Positions 29,246 through 38,620 of a stretch of DNA of 64,000 bases are shown in pieces. The stretch is taken from contig CANMVA010000001.1 of assembly GCA_947501355.1 (NCBI GenBank), positions 1,558,001-1,622,000 on the forward strand, given 5' to 3'. Below the pieces are notes generated by a model. That model was not told the DNA's origin. It worked only from the letters and a program-made list of their open reading frames with translations, and did no database searches. The DNA is from an uncultured Paracoccaceae bacterium (lineage in GTDB: Bacteria; Pseudomonadota; Alphaproteobacteria; Rhodobacterales; Rhodobacteraceae). Within the stretch, counting starts at the first letter, position 1. The number at the start of each line of letters is the position of its first letter. A program made the position numbers and the translations under genes.

Positions 29246-30577
29246 ATGCAGGTCACTGAGACCCTGAACGAAGGCCTCAAGCGCGGCTACGCCATCACGG
29301 TCACAGCCGCAGAGCTGGACGAGAAGGTGAACGAAAAGCTGGCCGAAGCGCAGCCTGACGTTGAGATGAAGGGCTTCCGCAAGGGCAAGGTGCCGATGGC
29401 GCTTTTGAAAAAGCAATTCGGCCCGCGCGTGCTGGGCGAGGCGATGCAAGAAACCATCGACGGTGCGATGAACAAGCACTTTGAAGACAGTGGTGACCGT
29501 CCTGCGATGCAGCCCGAGGTCAAGATGACCAACGAGGACTGGAAAGAAGGCGACGACGTGGAAGTGGCGATGTCTTATGAGGCGCTGCCTGAGATCCCCG
29601 AAATTGATCTGAAGAAGCTGAAGCTGGAAAAGCTGGTTGTAAAAGCCGATGACGCGTCTGTGGATGAGGCTTTGGGCAATCTGGCTGAGACCGCGCAGGA
29701 TTTCAAAGACCGCAAGAAGGGCTCCAAAGCCAAGGACGGCGATCAGGTTGTCATGGATTTTGCCGGTAAGGTGGATGGCGAGCTGTTTGAGGGCGGCTCG
29801 GCTGAAGAGTATCCGCTGGTTCTGGGCTCCAACAGCTTCATCCCCGGCTTCGAAGAGCAACTGGTCGGCGTGAAAGCCGGTGAGGAGAAGGCCGTGACGG
29901 TCAACTTCCCGGATGATTACGGTGCAGAGCATCTGGCCGGTAAGGAAGCCGTGTTCGATTGCACGATCAAGAACGTCAAAGAGCCGGTTGCTGCCGAGAT
30001 CAATGACGAGTTGGCCACGAAGTTCGGTGCAGAAGACCTGGCGGGTCTGAAGGGCCAGATTTCCGAGCGTCTGGAGGCCGAATATGCTGGCGCTGCGCGC
30101 GCTGTCATGAAGCGGGGTCTGCTGGATCAGCTGGACGAGCAGATCAAGTTCGAGCTGCCCCCGTCGCTGGTGGAAGCGGAAGCCGGTCAGATCGCGCACC
30201 AGCTTTGGCACGAAGAAAACCCCGAAGTTGAAGGTCATGATCACCCCGAGATCACGCCGACGGACGAGCACAACAAGTTGGCTGAGCGCCGCGTGCGTCT
30301 GGGTCTGCTGTTGGCCGAGGTTGGCCGCAAGGCCGAGATCGAGGTGACGGACGCCGAGATGACGCAAGCGATCATGAACCAAGCGCGTCAGTATCCAGGT
30401 CAGGAGCGTCAGTTCTTCGAGTTCGTGCAGCAGAACCAGCAGATGCAGCAGCAGATGCGCGCGCCGATCTTCGAGGACAAGGTCGTCGATCACATCGCGG
30501 AAGGCGCGACGGTGAAGGAGAAAGAGGTCTCCAAAGACGATCTGCAAAAGGCCGTTGAGGCGCTCGAAGACGAGTAA
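29246..30577 (+). CDS. tig: Trigger factor (ribosome-associated chaperone and PPIase)
   Basis: Binds the ribosome near the exit tunnel and protects nascent chains. The 443-residue protein has the ribosome-binding signature [19 protein letters not shown] near residue 47, an FKBP-like peptidyl-prolyl isomerase domain (about 163-250: [31 protein letters not shown]) and a C-terminal helical chaperone domain rich in Gln and Glu. An AAAAGG ribosome site precedes the ATG. A strong terminator follows. Confidence 0.97.
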   Translation: MQVTETLNEGLKRGYAITVTAAELDEKVNEKLAEAQPDVEMKGFRKGKVPMALLKKQFGPRVLGEAMQETIDGAMNKHFEDSGDRPAMQPEVKMTNEDWKEGDDVEVAMSYEALPEIPEIDLKKLKLEKLVVKADDASVDEALGNLAETAQDFKDRKKGSKAKDGDQVVMDFAGKVDGELFEGGSAEEYPLVLGSNSFIPGFEEQLVGVKAGEEKAVTVNFPDDYGAEHLAGKEAVFDCTIKNVKEPVAAEINDELATKFGAEDLAGLKGQISERLEAEYAGAARAVMKRGLLDQLDEQIKFELPPSLVEAEAGQIAHQLWHEENPEVEGHDHPEITPTDEHNKLAERRVRLGLLLAEVGRKAEIEVTDAEMTQAIMNQARQYPGQERQFFEFVQQNQQMQQQMRAPIFEDKVVDHIAEGATVKEKEVSKDDLQKAVEALEDE

Positions 30578-30603
30578 GTCTTAACGGGTTTGGATTTGGA
30601 AAG

Positions 30604-30631
30604 GGCCGCGCCGAAGGGTGCGGCCTTTTTC
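30604..30631 (+). terminator. Rho-independent terminator after tig
   Basis: GGCCGC (30604-30609) pairs with GCGGCC (30620-30625), followed by TTTTTCGTT. It lies 26 bp past the tig stop. Confidence 0.85.
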
Positions 30632-30691
30632 GTTGCGTTTGCCCTTTAATCCACCTTTGCTGGGGATATCCGCAGGCAGAGGTTTTCAGTG

Positions 30692-31579
30692 ATGATGCAC
30701 CGCAAGCTCTATCTTGGTCCGCTGACCGACAATCGGCGGTGGGAGATGGTCAAGCTCCGTGCGGATGATGTGATCGTCGTGACCCCGCCGAAATCCGGCA
30801 CGACCTGGATGCAGACGATTGTGGCACTGCTCTTTTCGGGCGACCCGGAGGTCGAGACCGAGCTGGCCGTCAAAATGCCATGGGTCGATATTCGCTTTCG
30901 CGAGATGGCGGAGGTTGCCGCCCGACTTGAGGAGATGACGCATCGGCGCTGTTTGAAAAGCCACACGCCGATGGACGGGCTGCCGTTGGAGGATCAGGCG
31001 CAGTATATCTGCGTGTTTCGCCATCCGCTGGATGCGCATTTCTCCTATCGCAGGCATCTGCGCAATATCCCGATGTCGTTTTTCAGTATGTGGTATCCAG
31101 AGGAGGATCCCGATGGTGTTACGTTTCGCCGTTTTCTGGATGGTGGGCCAGAGGGGTTCGACGGGGATGCGATGCCGCTGGCGCATATTCTGCGCCATTA
31201 CCAAGCCGCGCGGGCTGTTGCGGACCGGCCGAATGTGGCGCTGTTTCACTATGCGGATATGACGCGTGACCTCGCCGGGACTTTCGCGCGGGTTGCGGCC
31301 CTTTTGGGGGTCTCGCATTCTGGGGACGTCATGGCGCAACTGATTGAGACGGCACGTTTTGAAAACATGAAAGCCCATGCGGCGCGCTTTGCGCCCGGCG
31401 GGGGGACAGGCTTTATGAAGTCGGACACCGCGTTTTTTCATAGCGGTAGCAGTGGCCAATGGCATGGCGCCCTGACGGATGCAGAGCTGGCCGCGTATGA
31501 TGCGATGATGGACTCGCATCTTGAGCCGAAAGATCGCGCGTGGCTGGAATATGGCTCAACCGGTAGGGCAGCAGGCTAA
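30692..31579 (+). CDS. Sulfotransferase-domain protein
   Basis: A 295-residue protein of the PAPS-dependent sulfotransferase family. The 5'-phosphosulfate loop PPKSGTTWMQTIVALLF and the 3'-phosphate region FRHPLDAHFSYRRHLRN are clear, with the basic His/Lys region KSHTPMDGLP between them and the C-terminal G-GTGFM-KSDTAFFHSGSSGQW loop. Acceptor substrate unknown. GTG 30689 directly precedes two ATG codons; ATG 30692 is chosen because GCAGAGG lies 9 bp upstream. It stands alone after trigger factor's terminator. Confidence 0.87.
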   Translation: MMHRKLYLGPLTDNRRWEMVKLRADDVIVVTPPKSGTTWMQTIVALLFSGDPEVETELAVKMPWVDIRFREMAEVAARLEEMTHRRCLKSHTPMDGLPLEDQAQYICVFRHPLDAHFSYRRHLRNIPMSFFSMWYPEEDPDGVTFRRFLDGGPEGFDGDAMPLAHILRHYQAARAVADRPNVALFHYADMTRDLAGTFARVAALLGVSHSGDVMAQLIETARFENMKAHAARFAPGGGTGFMKSDTAFFHSGSSGQWHGALTDAELAAYDAMMDSHLEPKDRAWLEYGSTGRAAG

Positions 31580-31716
31580 GGGGCGGTGCCTGGTCGTCTT
31601 TTGGCATCAGGACGTTACGGAATCCGCGAAGCAAGGGGATTGCCAAACGGGGCTGGCCGCTCTTTGATGCTCCAAACGCCAAAAGGTGTGCGCCAAAGGG
31701 CGAAGGGGAGGACAAG

Positions 31717-33438
31717 ATGACAGATCAAGACCGTCCATGGACGGCCTTTTACGGCCCGTCTGTGCGCAAGGACATCACCGACACTCACTACCGCACGATT
31801 GGTGATCTGGTGAGTGCGACGGCGCATCTTTATGGCAAGGCCCCTGCCTTTACGGCCTGTCTGCCCAATGGCATGAACGGCACGCTCAGCTTCGCGCAGG
31901 TGGACGAGATGTCGGACGCGCTAGCGATTTATCTGCGCGAGACGGCGGGGTTGGCCAAGGGCGACCGGGTCGCGTTGCAAGTGCCGAACGGGTTGTCGTT
32001 TCCGGTGGCGGCTTTTGCGGTGATGAAAGCGGGCTGCATTCTGGTGAATGTGAACCCGCTTTATACAGCCGAGGAAATGGCGCATCAGTTTGCCGATGCC
32101 ACGCCAAACGCTTTGATTGTCGTTGATATGTTTGCAGACAAGCTGCCGGGCGCCATCAAGGGGCATCCGATCCCCAATATCATTGTCACCCAGGTCGCCG
32201 AGTTCCTGCCCGCAGCCCCGCGCGGGATTGTGCGGCTGGTGCAGAAATACTGGGACAAGACGCTGCATCCCATTGATCTGCCTCACATTCGTCTGCCCGA
32301 TGCGATTGCGGCAGGGCGTGCGACGCGCACGGATAAAAGCATCGCGGTGGAGGAATATCGCACCGATGTGGCCCCGGACGATGTGGCATGCCTGCAATAT
32401 ACCGGCGGCACCACGGGCGTGTCGAAAGGGGCGATGCTGACCCATGCCAATCTGATCACCAATATGGAACAGGTGATGGAGCTGATCTCGGGCGTGGAGA
32501 AGGGCAAGGAGGTCGCGCTGACGGCGCTGCCGATGTATCACATCTTCGCGTTCACCGTGAATTTGCTGGGGTTCTATTGGCTGGGCGCGCGCAATATTCT
32601 GATCCCCAATCCGCGACCTTTGAGCAACCTCAAGCGAGCGTTTGAGAATTACAACGTGACGTGGATGAGCGGTGTGAACACGCTCTTTAACGGGCTCAGC
32701 AATGAGATCTGGTTTCTGGACACGCCGCCGAAGGACTTGAAGTTTGCCTCGGCGGGTGGGATGGCGCTGCAAAGCTCTGTCGCGAAGCGCTGGGAAGAGG
32801 TCACGGGCAAGCCGGTGCTGGAAGGCTACGGGCTGACGGAAAGTTCTCCGGTCCTGACGTTCAATCCTCTGGGTAAGACGCGGGCCGGGTCCATCGGGAT
32901 CCCGCTGCCCTCGACCTATCTGGCCTGCGTGGATGAGGATGGCACCCCGGTTCCGCAAGGCGAGGCAGGGGAGATTGCGGCGTCGGGGCCGCAGATCATG
33001 AAAGGCTATTGGAACCGCCCGGACGAGACCGACAAGACGATGCGCGATGGCTGGTTGCTGACCGGCGATATCGGCGTGATGGACCCGGACGGGTATTTCC
33101 GTATCGTGGACCGCAAGAAAGACATGATCCTTGTGTCGGGCTTCAACGTCTATCCCAACGAAATCGAGGATTGCCTGACCCAGCATCCCGGCATCTCGGA
33201 GGCGGCGGTGATCGGTGTGCCGGACGATGCGGCGGGCGAGAAGATCAAGGCGTTTGTCGTCCTGCATGATGAAGGGCTGTCCGGCGAGGATATCCGCGCT
33301 TACTGCAAGGAGCATCTGACGGCCTATAAGGTGCCCAAGCTGGTCGAGGCGCGACAGGATTTGCCGAAATCGAATGTCGGTAAGATCCTGCGCAAGGACT
33401 TGCGCACAGAAGAAGTTGAAACAGATTCAGCGGCTTGA
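31717..33438 (+). CDS. fadD: Long-chain fatty acid-CoA ligase
   Basis: Activates fatty acids to acyl-CoA with ATP. The 573-residue ANL-superfamily enzyme has YTGGTTGVSKGAMLTHANL (AMP-binding P-loop), LPMYHIFAF, GYGLTESSPV and the C-terminal hinge and Lys region VDRKKDMILVSGFNVYPNEIE ending with PKSNVGKILRKDLR. An AGGGGAGG ribosome site lies upstream. Chain length preference is inferred from overall similarity to FadD. It is followed after 30 bp by an SBF-family transporter, possibly in one operon. Confidence 0.93.
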   Translation: MTDQDRPWTAFYGPSVRKDITDTHYRTIGDLVSATAHLYGKAPAFTACLPNGMNGTLSFAQVDEMSDALAIYLRETAGLAKGDRVALQVPNGLSFPVAAFAVMKAGCILVNVNPLYTAEEMAHQFADATPNALIVVDMFADKLPGAIKGHPIPNIIVTQVAEFLPAAPRGIVRLVQKYWDKTLHPIDLPHIRLPDAIAAGRATRTDKSIAVEEYRTDVAPDDVACLQYTGGTTGVSKGAMLTHANLITNMEQVMELISGVEKGKEVALTALPMYHIFAFTVNLLGFYWLGARNILIPNPRPLSNLKRAFENYNVTWMSGVNTLFNGLSNEIWFLDTPPKDLKFASAGGMALQSSVAKRWEEVTGKPVLEGYGLTESSPVLTFNPLGKTRAGSIGIPLPSTYLACVDEDGTPVPQGEAGEIAASGPQIMKGYWNRPDETDKTMRDGWLLTGDIGVMDPDGYFRIVDRKKDMILVSGFNVYPNEIEDCLTQHPGISEAAVIGVPDDAAGEKIKAFVVLHDEGLSGEDIRAYCKEHLTAYKVPKLVEARQDLPKSNVGKILRKDLRTEEVETDSAA

Positions 33439-33468
33439 AGCCGTCTCTTAAAGTAGGGAGAACGGCGC

Positions 33469-34350
33469 ATGGTCGGACCTTTGGAACAAGCAATCCTGGC
33501 GCTCATGATCTTTGTGATCATGCTGGGAATGGGGGCGTCTCTGACGCCGCGGGACTTCGTTCTGGCGTTGAAGCGCCCTTACGGCCTCGCGATTGGCGTG
33601 ATCTCGCAATACGGGTTCATGCCGCTTTTGGGTTTCATTTTGGCGATCAGTTTGCCGGTTTCCGACACGATCAAGGTTGGCATCCTGATCATGGCCTGTA
33701 TGCCCGGCGGGACGACCTCGAACATCTTCACGTATTTCTCGAAGGGGAACCTCGCTCTGTCAGTCCTGATGACAGTGACTTCGACCGTTTTCGGCGTGGT
33801 CCTGATCCCCATCGTGTTGGTGCTCTATGCGGGCGCTTTGGACCTGGAGATCCCGCGCGAGAACATCATCGCGACGCTGGTCTTGCTGCTGGTGCCGGTG
33901 GGCATCGGTATGGTGCTGCGCAAATGGAATGCCAATGTGGGGGCTGTGACGGAGTTCATGGGCTCGATGCTGGCGGTGTTCTTTATCTTGTTCCTGATCG
34001 TGTCTTGGATCCCGCGCAATTGGGGGTTCCTGATGGAGACGACATGGGCGACCTATTTCGCCTCGATCGCGTTGGGGCTGGTGGGCATCACCATCGGCTA
34101 TAATTTCGCGCGGGCGCTCAAGCTGCATCCGCGCAACGCGCGCACGGTGGCCTTGGAAACCGGCATTCAGAACGGCCCGCTGGCGATTGCGATTATCGCG
34201 TTTACCTTTGCGGGGACCGAGGCGCAGGCGATCATGGCGGTTCCGGTGCTCTATTCTCTGTTCATCGTGATCGTGTCGACGCTGGTGACGTTCTACTTCC
34301 GGCGGGTGAATACGGCGGCCGAACAGGCGATGCCGGACGGGTTGCTGTGA
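33469..34350 (+). CDS. Bile acid:sodium symporter (SBF) family transporter
   Basis: A 293-residue membrane protein with nine to ten transmembrane helices. It carries the family motifs MLGMGASLTPRDFVLALKRP at the N-terminus, GILIMACMPGGTTSNIFTYFSKGN (crossover region) and NARTVALETGIQNGPLAIAI. Bacterial relatives carry small organic anions with Na+. The substrate is not known; the adjacent acyl-CoA ligase suggests a carboxylate, which is inference. Confidence 0.9.
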   Translation: MVGPLEQAILALMIFVIMLGMGASLTPRDFVLALKRPYGLAIGVISQYGFMPLLGFILAISLPVSDTIKVGILIMACMPGGTTSNIFTYFSKGNLALSVLMTVTSTVFGVVLIPIVLVLYAGALDLEIPRENIIATLVLLLVPVGIGMVLRKWNANVGAVTEFMGSMLAVFFILFLIVSWIPRNWGFLMETTWATYFASIALGLVGITIGYNFARALKLHPRNARTVALETGIQNGPLAIAIIAFTFAGTEAQAIMAVPVLYSLFIVIVSTLVTFYFRRVNTAAEQAMPDGLL

Positions 34351-34357
34351 GCGGGGC

Positions 34358-34402
34358 AAAACTTTTCTGAAAAGTTTTGAGAAGAGTTTTCTGAAAACTC
34401 TT
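34358..34402. terminator. Tandem hairpins between the transporter and adenine deaminase
   Basis: Two perfect hairpins with 9-bp stems and the same CTG loop: AAAACTTTT-CTG-AAAAGTTTT (34358-34378) and AAGAGTTTT-CTG-AAAACTCTT (34382-34402). They lie between convergent genes, each ends in T on both strands, and could stop transcription from both sides. They differ by only a few bases, like a duplicated unit. Confidence 0.75.
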
Positions 34403-34408
34403 TGGCCG

Positions 34409-35434
34409 TTACGCGGGGCGGAGGCGGGTGATCTGCGCGTCGATCCGGTCAAGCTGGGTCTGCTTTTCGCTGTCTTCCAGGAACGACGCTTTGAAGCTGT
34501 TGCGGGCGAGGGTCACGATCTGGGGCTCGGTGAGAGCCAGCGCATCGGCCACAGCGCGGTAATTGTCGTTCAGGTAGCCTCCGAAATAGCTGGGATCGTC
34601 GGAGTTCACGGTGACCAGCAGGTTCGCGTCGAGGGCTTTCTTGACAGGGGCCGCGCTGAGATCGGGGATGCCTTTCAGGCGCAGGTTTGAGATCGGGCAC
34701 ATCGTCAGCGGCGTCTGCTCTTGGGCGAGACGTCGGGTGAGGCCCGCATCTTGCAGCGCGGAATTGCCGTGATCCACGCGGGAGACACCCAGCAGGTCGA
34801 GGGCGTTTTCGACATTCTCGGGCGGGCCTTCTTCACCGGCATGGGCGACCGCGACAAAGCCTTCCTTGCGGGCTTGGGCGAACACGCGTTCAAACTTTTC
34901 CGGCGGGTGGCCTTGTTCGGAGCTGTCGAGGCCGACGGCGAAGATATGGTCTTTGTGTTTGCAGGCGCAGGCGAGGGTGTCGAAGGCCTCCTCTTCGGAG
35001 AGATGACGCAGGAAACACATGATGAGTTTGGACGTGATGCCCAGTTCTTTGTGGGCTTGTTCGAGGGCGGATGTGATGCCGGCGAGGACAGTCTCGAATG
35101 CGATACCGCGCTCCATATGGGCTTGGGGGTCGAAGAAGATTTCCGCATGGGTCAGGCCATCGGCGTGGACCTTGGTCAGGTAGGCCCAGGTCAGATCGTG
35201 GAAGTCACGCTCTTCGATCAGGACGGACATGCCGAGGTAGTAGACGTCCAGAAAGTCCTGCAAGTTGTCGAACTGATAGGCCGCGCGCACGTCGTCCACC
35301 GTCTCGTAGGGCAGGGTGATCTTGTTGCGCTTGGCCAGCGCCAGCATCATCTCGGGCTCCAATGTGCCTTCGATATGCAGGTGTAGCTCGGCCTTGGGGA
35401 GGGTGTCGATCAGCTGGTGGACGAGGGAAGTCAT
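34409..35434 (-). CDS. Adenine deaminase (adenosine deaminase superfamily, type 2)
   Basis: Deaminates adenine to hypoxanthine for purine salvage. The 341-residue protein has the metal site PKAELHLHIEGTLEPEMMLALAKRN, the general-acid region HAGEEGPPENV, the DHGNSA and CPISNLRLKG segments and VNSDDPSYFGGYLNDNY. These features, including Y-F-G-G-Y after the metal Asp, match the fungal/bacterial adenine deaminase group (as in Pseudomonas PA0148) more than true adenosine deaminase, so I call adenine as substrate; adenosine remains possible. Confidence 0.88.
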   Translation of the reverse strand: MTSLVHQLIDTLPKAELHLHIEGTLEPEMMLALAKRNKITLPYETVDDVRAAYQFDNLQDFLDVYYLGMSVLIEERDFHDLTWAYLTKVHADGLTHAEIFFDPQAHMERGIAFETVLAGITSALEQAHKELGITSKLIMCFLRHLSEEEAFDTLACACKHKDHIFAVGLDSSEQGHPPEKFERVFAQARKEGFVAVAHAGEEGPPENVENALDLLGVSRVDHGNSALQDAGLTRRLAQEQTPLTMCPISNLRLKGIPDLSAAPVKKALDANLLVTVNSDDPSYFGGYLNDNYRAVADALALTEPQIVTLARNSFKASFLEDSEKQTQLDRIDAQITRLRPA

Positions 35435-35476
35435 GGGCGCGCTCCTGTTTGGGACAGGGTATGCGCGCCGCCATGC

Positions 35477-36118
35477 TTAGTCGAGGGTCAGTGCGAGGCC
35501 GACGATCAGTTCCAGCCCAGCCACTTCGTGGTCGATATGGCTGCCGCTGGCATCGGCCCAGCTGCGGATCGGGGGCGAGGTGACGTAGCGCGCCTCGATC
35601 AGGGCGGATTTGCGGTCGCTGATTGCGTGGGTCACGCGGGCACCCAGAAGCGCATAGGGCGCCGTGTCGTCGATAGATAGATCGAGGCCGGGGCCGGTGA
35701 TATCGCCGGAGGTGTGACGAATACCTGCGCCTGCGCCGAGCGAAAGCGTGGTGGCATTGCGGGATGTCACGGGGGTCCAGATGTTGGCCCCGAGGCGTTG
35801 GGTGCGCAGCTTGGCCTTGTAGGCCAAACGACGGCCCCAGCGGGTGCGGGCGGTCTTGCCCTCAAGCGTGACTGGGGCCGAGATATGATTTTCGACTTCC
35901 AACGTGACACTGGCGGACGTGCGGGCCAGACGCAGGCTGAGCGCATTGGTCTGCGCGTGCTGCGAATGGTGGACGGACGAGATGGCGCGAGAGGTGTTGT
36001 TGCCGTCAAACTCATGCTTGTCCCAGCTTTGGGAGACGCCGAAGACCAGCGCGGTTTCGGCTGCGTGAGCGGGCAAGGCAAGGGTCAGCAACAGGGGGAT
36101 CAGGGCAAGGCGGCGCAT
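35477..36118 (-). CDS. Exported beta-barrel-like protein, uncharacterised
   Basis: A 213-residue protein with a signal peptide (MRRLALIPLLLTLALPAHA/AET). The mature part alternates short polar-hydrophobic strands (TALVFGVSQSWD, TNALSLRLARTSASVTLEVEN, SLGAGAGIRH, HEVAGLELIVGLALTLD), the look of an outer-membrane barrel of about eight to ten strands. No known family was recognised. It lies 42 bp upstream of the adenine deaminase gene's start on the same strand, but a functional link is not evident. Confidence 0.72.
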   Translation of the reverse strand: MRRLALIPLLLTLALPAHAAETALVFGVSQSWDKHEFDGNNTSRAISSVHHSQHAQTNALSLRLARTSASVTLEVENHISAPVTLEGKTARTRWGRRLAYKAKLRTQRLGANIWTPVTSRNATTLSLGAGAGIRHTSGDITGPGLDLSIDDTAPYALLGARVTHAISDRKSALIEARYVTSPPIRSWADASGSHIDHEVAGLELIVGLALTLD

Positions 36119-36237
36119 CGTCGTTCACTCTTTGTTAAGGCCCCCGCCGTTGGGGAGGGGTGTAGGGTGAACATCGTGTTAACGCTAAGGTTTTGTTAAT
36201 GGGTGGTTAACGGTTGAAACAGGTGCCTCAAACGAAA

Positions 36238-36263
36238 GAAGCCGCGCAATTCGGCGCGGCTTC
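36238..36263 (-). terminator. Terminator after rplI
   Basis: GAAGCCGCGC (36238-36247) pairs with GCGCGGCTTC (36254-36263). On the minus strand a TTTCGTTTG tract follows. It lies 27 bp past the rplI stop and ends the rpsF-rpsR-rplI operon. Confidence 0.82.
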
Positions 36264-36289
36264 TCTAGCTTTTTCCAAGCGAAATAGAC

Positions 36290-36934
36290 CTAGTCTTTCT
36301 GCTCTTCCGCGTCGTCGCCTTCGGCGGCTTCGACAGCTTCTGCGGAAGCAGGGGCGTCTTCGGCCAGATCGTCGAGGGCGGCGCTGCCGATATCGTCGAA
36401 CAGCTCGGCGATCTCAAACTCAGCTTCGGCTTCGGCTTCGGCGGCGAGTTCCTGAATGGACTTGCCGGAGGCTTGCAGTTCGGCTTCCTCGGTCGAGCGG
36501 GCGACGTTCAGTTCGATTGTCGCTTCAACTTCCGGGTGGAGGCGGATGAACACCTCGTGGATGCCAAGCTCTTTGATCGGGCTGGCCAGCTCGACCTGCT
36601 TGCGCTCGATGGTGAAGCCATCGGCGGTTGCGGCGTCAGCGGCGTCACGAGTGGTGACGGAGCCGTAGAGCGAGCCTGCGTCGGACGCTTGGCGAATCAC
36701 GATGAACTGCTGACCGTTGAGCTTGTCGGCCATGGCCTCAGCTTCTTTCTTGGTCTCAAGGTTCTGTGCTTCGAGCTGGGCTTTCTGCGTCTCAAAGTTG
36801 GCGATGTTGGCTTTGGAGGCCGACAATGCCTTGCCCTGAGGCAGCAGGAAGTTGCGGGCGTAGCCGGGCTTGACGTCAACGACTTCGCCCATCTGGCCGA
36901 GTTTGGCCACACGTTCCAGAAGGATAACTTGCAT
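36290..36934 (-). CDS. rplI: 50S ribosomal protein L9 with acidic C-terminal extension
   Basis: Binds 23S rRNA and helps keep reading frame. The 214-residue protein begins [34 protein letters not shown], the L9 signature, followed by the long connecting helix and the C-terminal domain ([28 protein letters not shown]). Bacterial L9 is normally about 150 residues; here about 60 extra residues form a very acidic tail ([20 protein letters not shown]). Such tails occur in Rhodobacterales. It is the last gene of rpsF-rpsR-rplI. Confidence 0.97.
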   Translation of the reverse strand: MQVILLERVAKLGQMGEVVDVKPGYARNFLLPQGKALSASKANIANFETQKAQLEAQNLETKKEAEAMADKLNGQQFIVIRQASDAGSLYGSVTTRDAADAATADGFTIERKQVELASPIKELGIHEVFIRLHPEVEATIELNVARSTEEAELQASGKSIQELAAEAEAEAEFEIAELFDDIGSAALDDLAEDAPASAEAVEAAEGDDAEEQKD

Positions 36935-36945
36935 GTGCTTTCTCC

Positions 36946-37173
36946 TTACTTGACGGCGTAGGGCAGCAGGGCGAGGAAGCGGGCGCGTTTGATGGCGCGG
37001 GCCAGTTCGCGTTGCTTCTTGGCCGAGACGGCGGTGATGCGGGACGGCACGATTTTGCCACGCTCAGAGATGTAGCGCTGCAGGAGGCGTGTGTCTTTGT
37101 AGTCAATCGCGGGTGCGTTCTCACCAGAGAAGGGGCACACTTTGCGACGGCGGAAAAACGGTTTGGCTGCCAT
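36946..37173 (-). CDS. rpsR: 30S ribosomal protein S18
   Basis: Small-subunit protein near the platform that binds S6. The 75-residue protein reads [22 protein letters not shown] then [25 protein letters not shown], standard S18, with a basic C-terminus. It lies between rpsF and rplI with 11-23 bp spacers. Confidence 0.97.
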   Translation of the reverse strand: MAAKPFFRRRKVCPFSGENAPAIDYKDTRLLQRYISERGKIVPSRITAVSAKKQRELARAIKRARFLALLPYAVK

Positions 37174-37196
37174 GGGTTAGGCTCCTTTTCTCAAGA

Positions 37197-37562
37197 TCAG
37201 CGGCGCGGGCGATCGCCGCGGTCACCGCGGTCGCGCTCGTCGCGTTTCTGCATCTGGACCGAAGGGCCCTCGGCGTGCTCGTCGACCTTGATGGTCAAAA
37301 CGCGCATCACGTCGTCATGCAGGCGCATCAGGCGTTCCATCTCCTGCACGGCCGGTGCGGGGGCATCGGTGCGCAGATAGGCATAGTGGCCCTTGCGGTT
37401 CTTGTTGATCTTGTAGGCCATCGTCTTGACGCCCCAATACTCATTGTCCACCAGCGTGCCGCCGTTGTCCGAGAGAATGGTTCCGAAATGTTCGATGAGG
37501 CTTTCGGCCTGCGCGTTGGACAAGTCCTGACGCGAAATGAAGACATGCTCATAAAGGGGCAT
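37197..37562 (-). CDS. rpsF: 30S ribosomal protein S6
   Basis: Small-subunit protein that pairs with S18. The 121-residue protein begins MPLYEHVFISRQDLSNAQAE and includes WGVKTMAYKINKNRKGHYAYLRTDAP; the C-terminus is rich in Arg and Asp (KRDERDRGDRGDRPRR). ATG 37562 is chosen: GGAG lies at the right distance, and the GTG two codons upstream is within it. First gene of the operon; the 240 bp upstream hold no gene and presumably the promoter. Confidence 0.97.
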   Translation of the reverse strand: MPLYEHVFISRQDLSNAQAESLIEHFGTILSDNGGTLVDNEYWGVKTMAYKINKNRKGHYAYLRTDAPAPAVQEMERLMRLHDDVMRVLTIKVDEHAEGPSVQMQKRDERDRGDRGDRPRR

Positions 37563-37805
37563 GCGCACTCCAATCTAATTTTCAAGCGCACTTCAAAGAC
37601 CGGGTAAGGGACCTTTGCGGCCCGGTCACGAGAGGATGCGCGGTTCAAGCATTCTCGCAAAGGAAGCCGCCTTATACCTGCGCGAGGCCAAAGTGCAAGT
37701 GGCGGAATTGTGGCTGTGTCCTACGGATCGCGCCCGTGGTTTTCCTTTTCCCTGCCCAAGTCCTGCCGTGATTGGACGCAATCATTGGTTGCAGGGGGAA
37801 AAAGG

Positions 37806-38462
37806 ATGAAAGCCATGAATGCAATAACTGAATTCTCAGGTGTTCCGGTAGAGAGTGACACGCCGAAACGGGCGTTTCAGATTGATGAGACCCATTGGGG
37901 GTATATCGTGAAATCCGTGGAGGAGGCCGATGCGCCGATCCTTCTGCGCCAGGCCCTGAGCTGGTTCATGGGCACATCGCTGATGGTTGCGATCGTGGGC
38001 CTTTGGGCCATGCCCGGCGCGATGTTTGATGGCGAGACGCTTGTGATCAAGCTGGGCCTGACGGCGATCTTCATTGCCTTTGCCGGCCTTTGCTTCTGGC
38101 TGGCATCCCGCGGGGTGCGCACGGAAGTGCAGTTTGATCTGGCGCGCAATGAGATCCGGTCGGTGGCGCGCAGCCGCAAAGGCGGCGTGACGCTGCTGGA
38201 TCGTTTGACCTTTGAAGATGTCGGCAGCGTCTTTTTGAACCGCAGCCAGCATGGCACGGGGCAGGCAAAGCTGGTGCTGCGGTTGGGCTGCAGCCCGCAT
38301 CTTCTGGATGTCGCCCATGGCCGTGAAGATGCGTTGACGGTTTTGCGGGACCGGATCGGCACCGATATGCTTAACCCCTCTCTTGCCGCGCCACGCAAGT
38401 CGTTGCAAGCCTTGCAGGCCGCGCCGGGGCTGACACGCGGTCGAAAGCATGTCGCCGCCTGA
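37806..38462 (+). CDS. Small membrane protein with two transmembrane helices, uncharacterised
   Basis: A 218-residue protein. After an N-terminal cytoplasmic part it has two adjacent transmembrane helices (TSLMVAIVGLWAMPGAMF and IKLGLTAIFIAFAGLCFWLA), then a cytoplasmic domain of about 100 residues (VRTEVQFDLARNEIRSVARS, LTFEDVGSVFLNR) resembling a small PH-like fold, and a basic tail. Start choice is uncertain: ATG 37806 follows GGGGGAAAAAGG closely, and ATG 37815 would have AAAGG at nine bases. Not recognised as a named family. Confidence 0.72.
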   Translation: MKAMNAITEFSGVPVESDTPKRAFQIDETHWGYIVKSVEEADAPILLRQALSWFMGTSLMVAIVGLWAMPGAMFDGETLVIKLGLTAIFIAFAGLCFWLASRGVRTEVQFDLARNEIRSVARSRKGGVTLLDRLTFEDVGSVFLNRSQHGTGQAKLVLRLGCSPHLLDVAHGREDALTVLRDRIGTDMLNPSLAAPRKSLQALQAAPGLTRGRKHVAA

Positions 38463-38489
38463 CGGCATCCGAGACAGCGAAAAACCTGA

Positions 38490-38520
38490 AAAGCCCGGCA
38501 TTTTCGTTGGGCTTTTGTTT
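38490..38520 (+). terminator. Rho-independent terminator
   Basis: AAAAGCCC (38490-38497) pairs with GGGCTTTT (38510-38517), followed by GTTTG. It follows the membrane protein gene by 28 bp. Confidence 0.75.
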
Positions 38521-38620
38521 GTCAATGAACACAGAGTGTTGAGCTTTGTGGTGTTGTCAAAACCGTAGCAAGGCCGACATGATAAACTTGTATGTCAGTC
38601 AATCACGGAGCGACCCTGCA

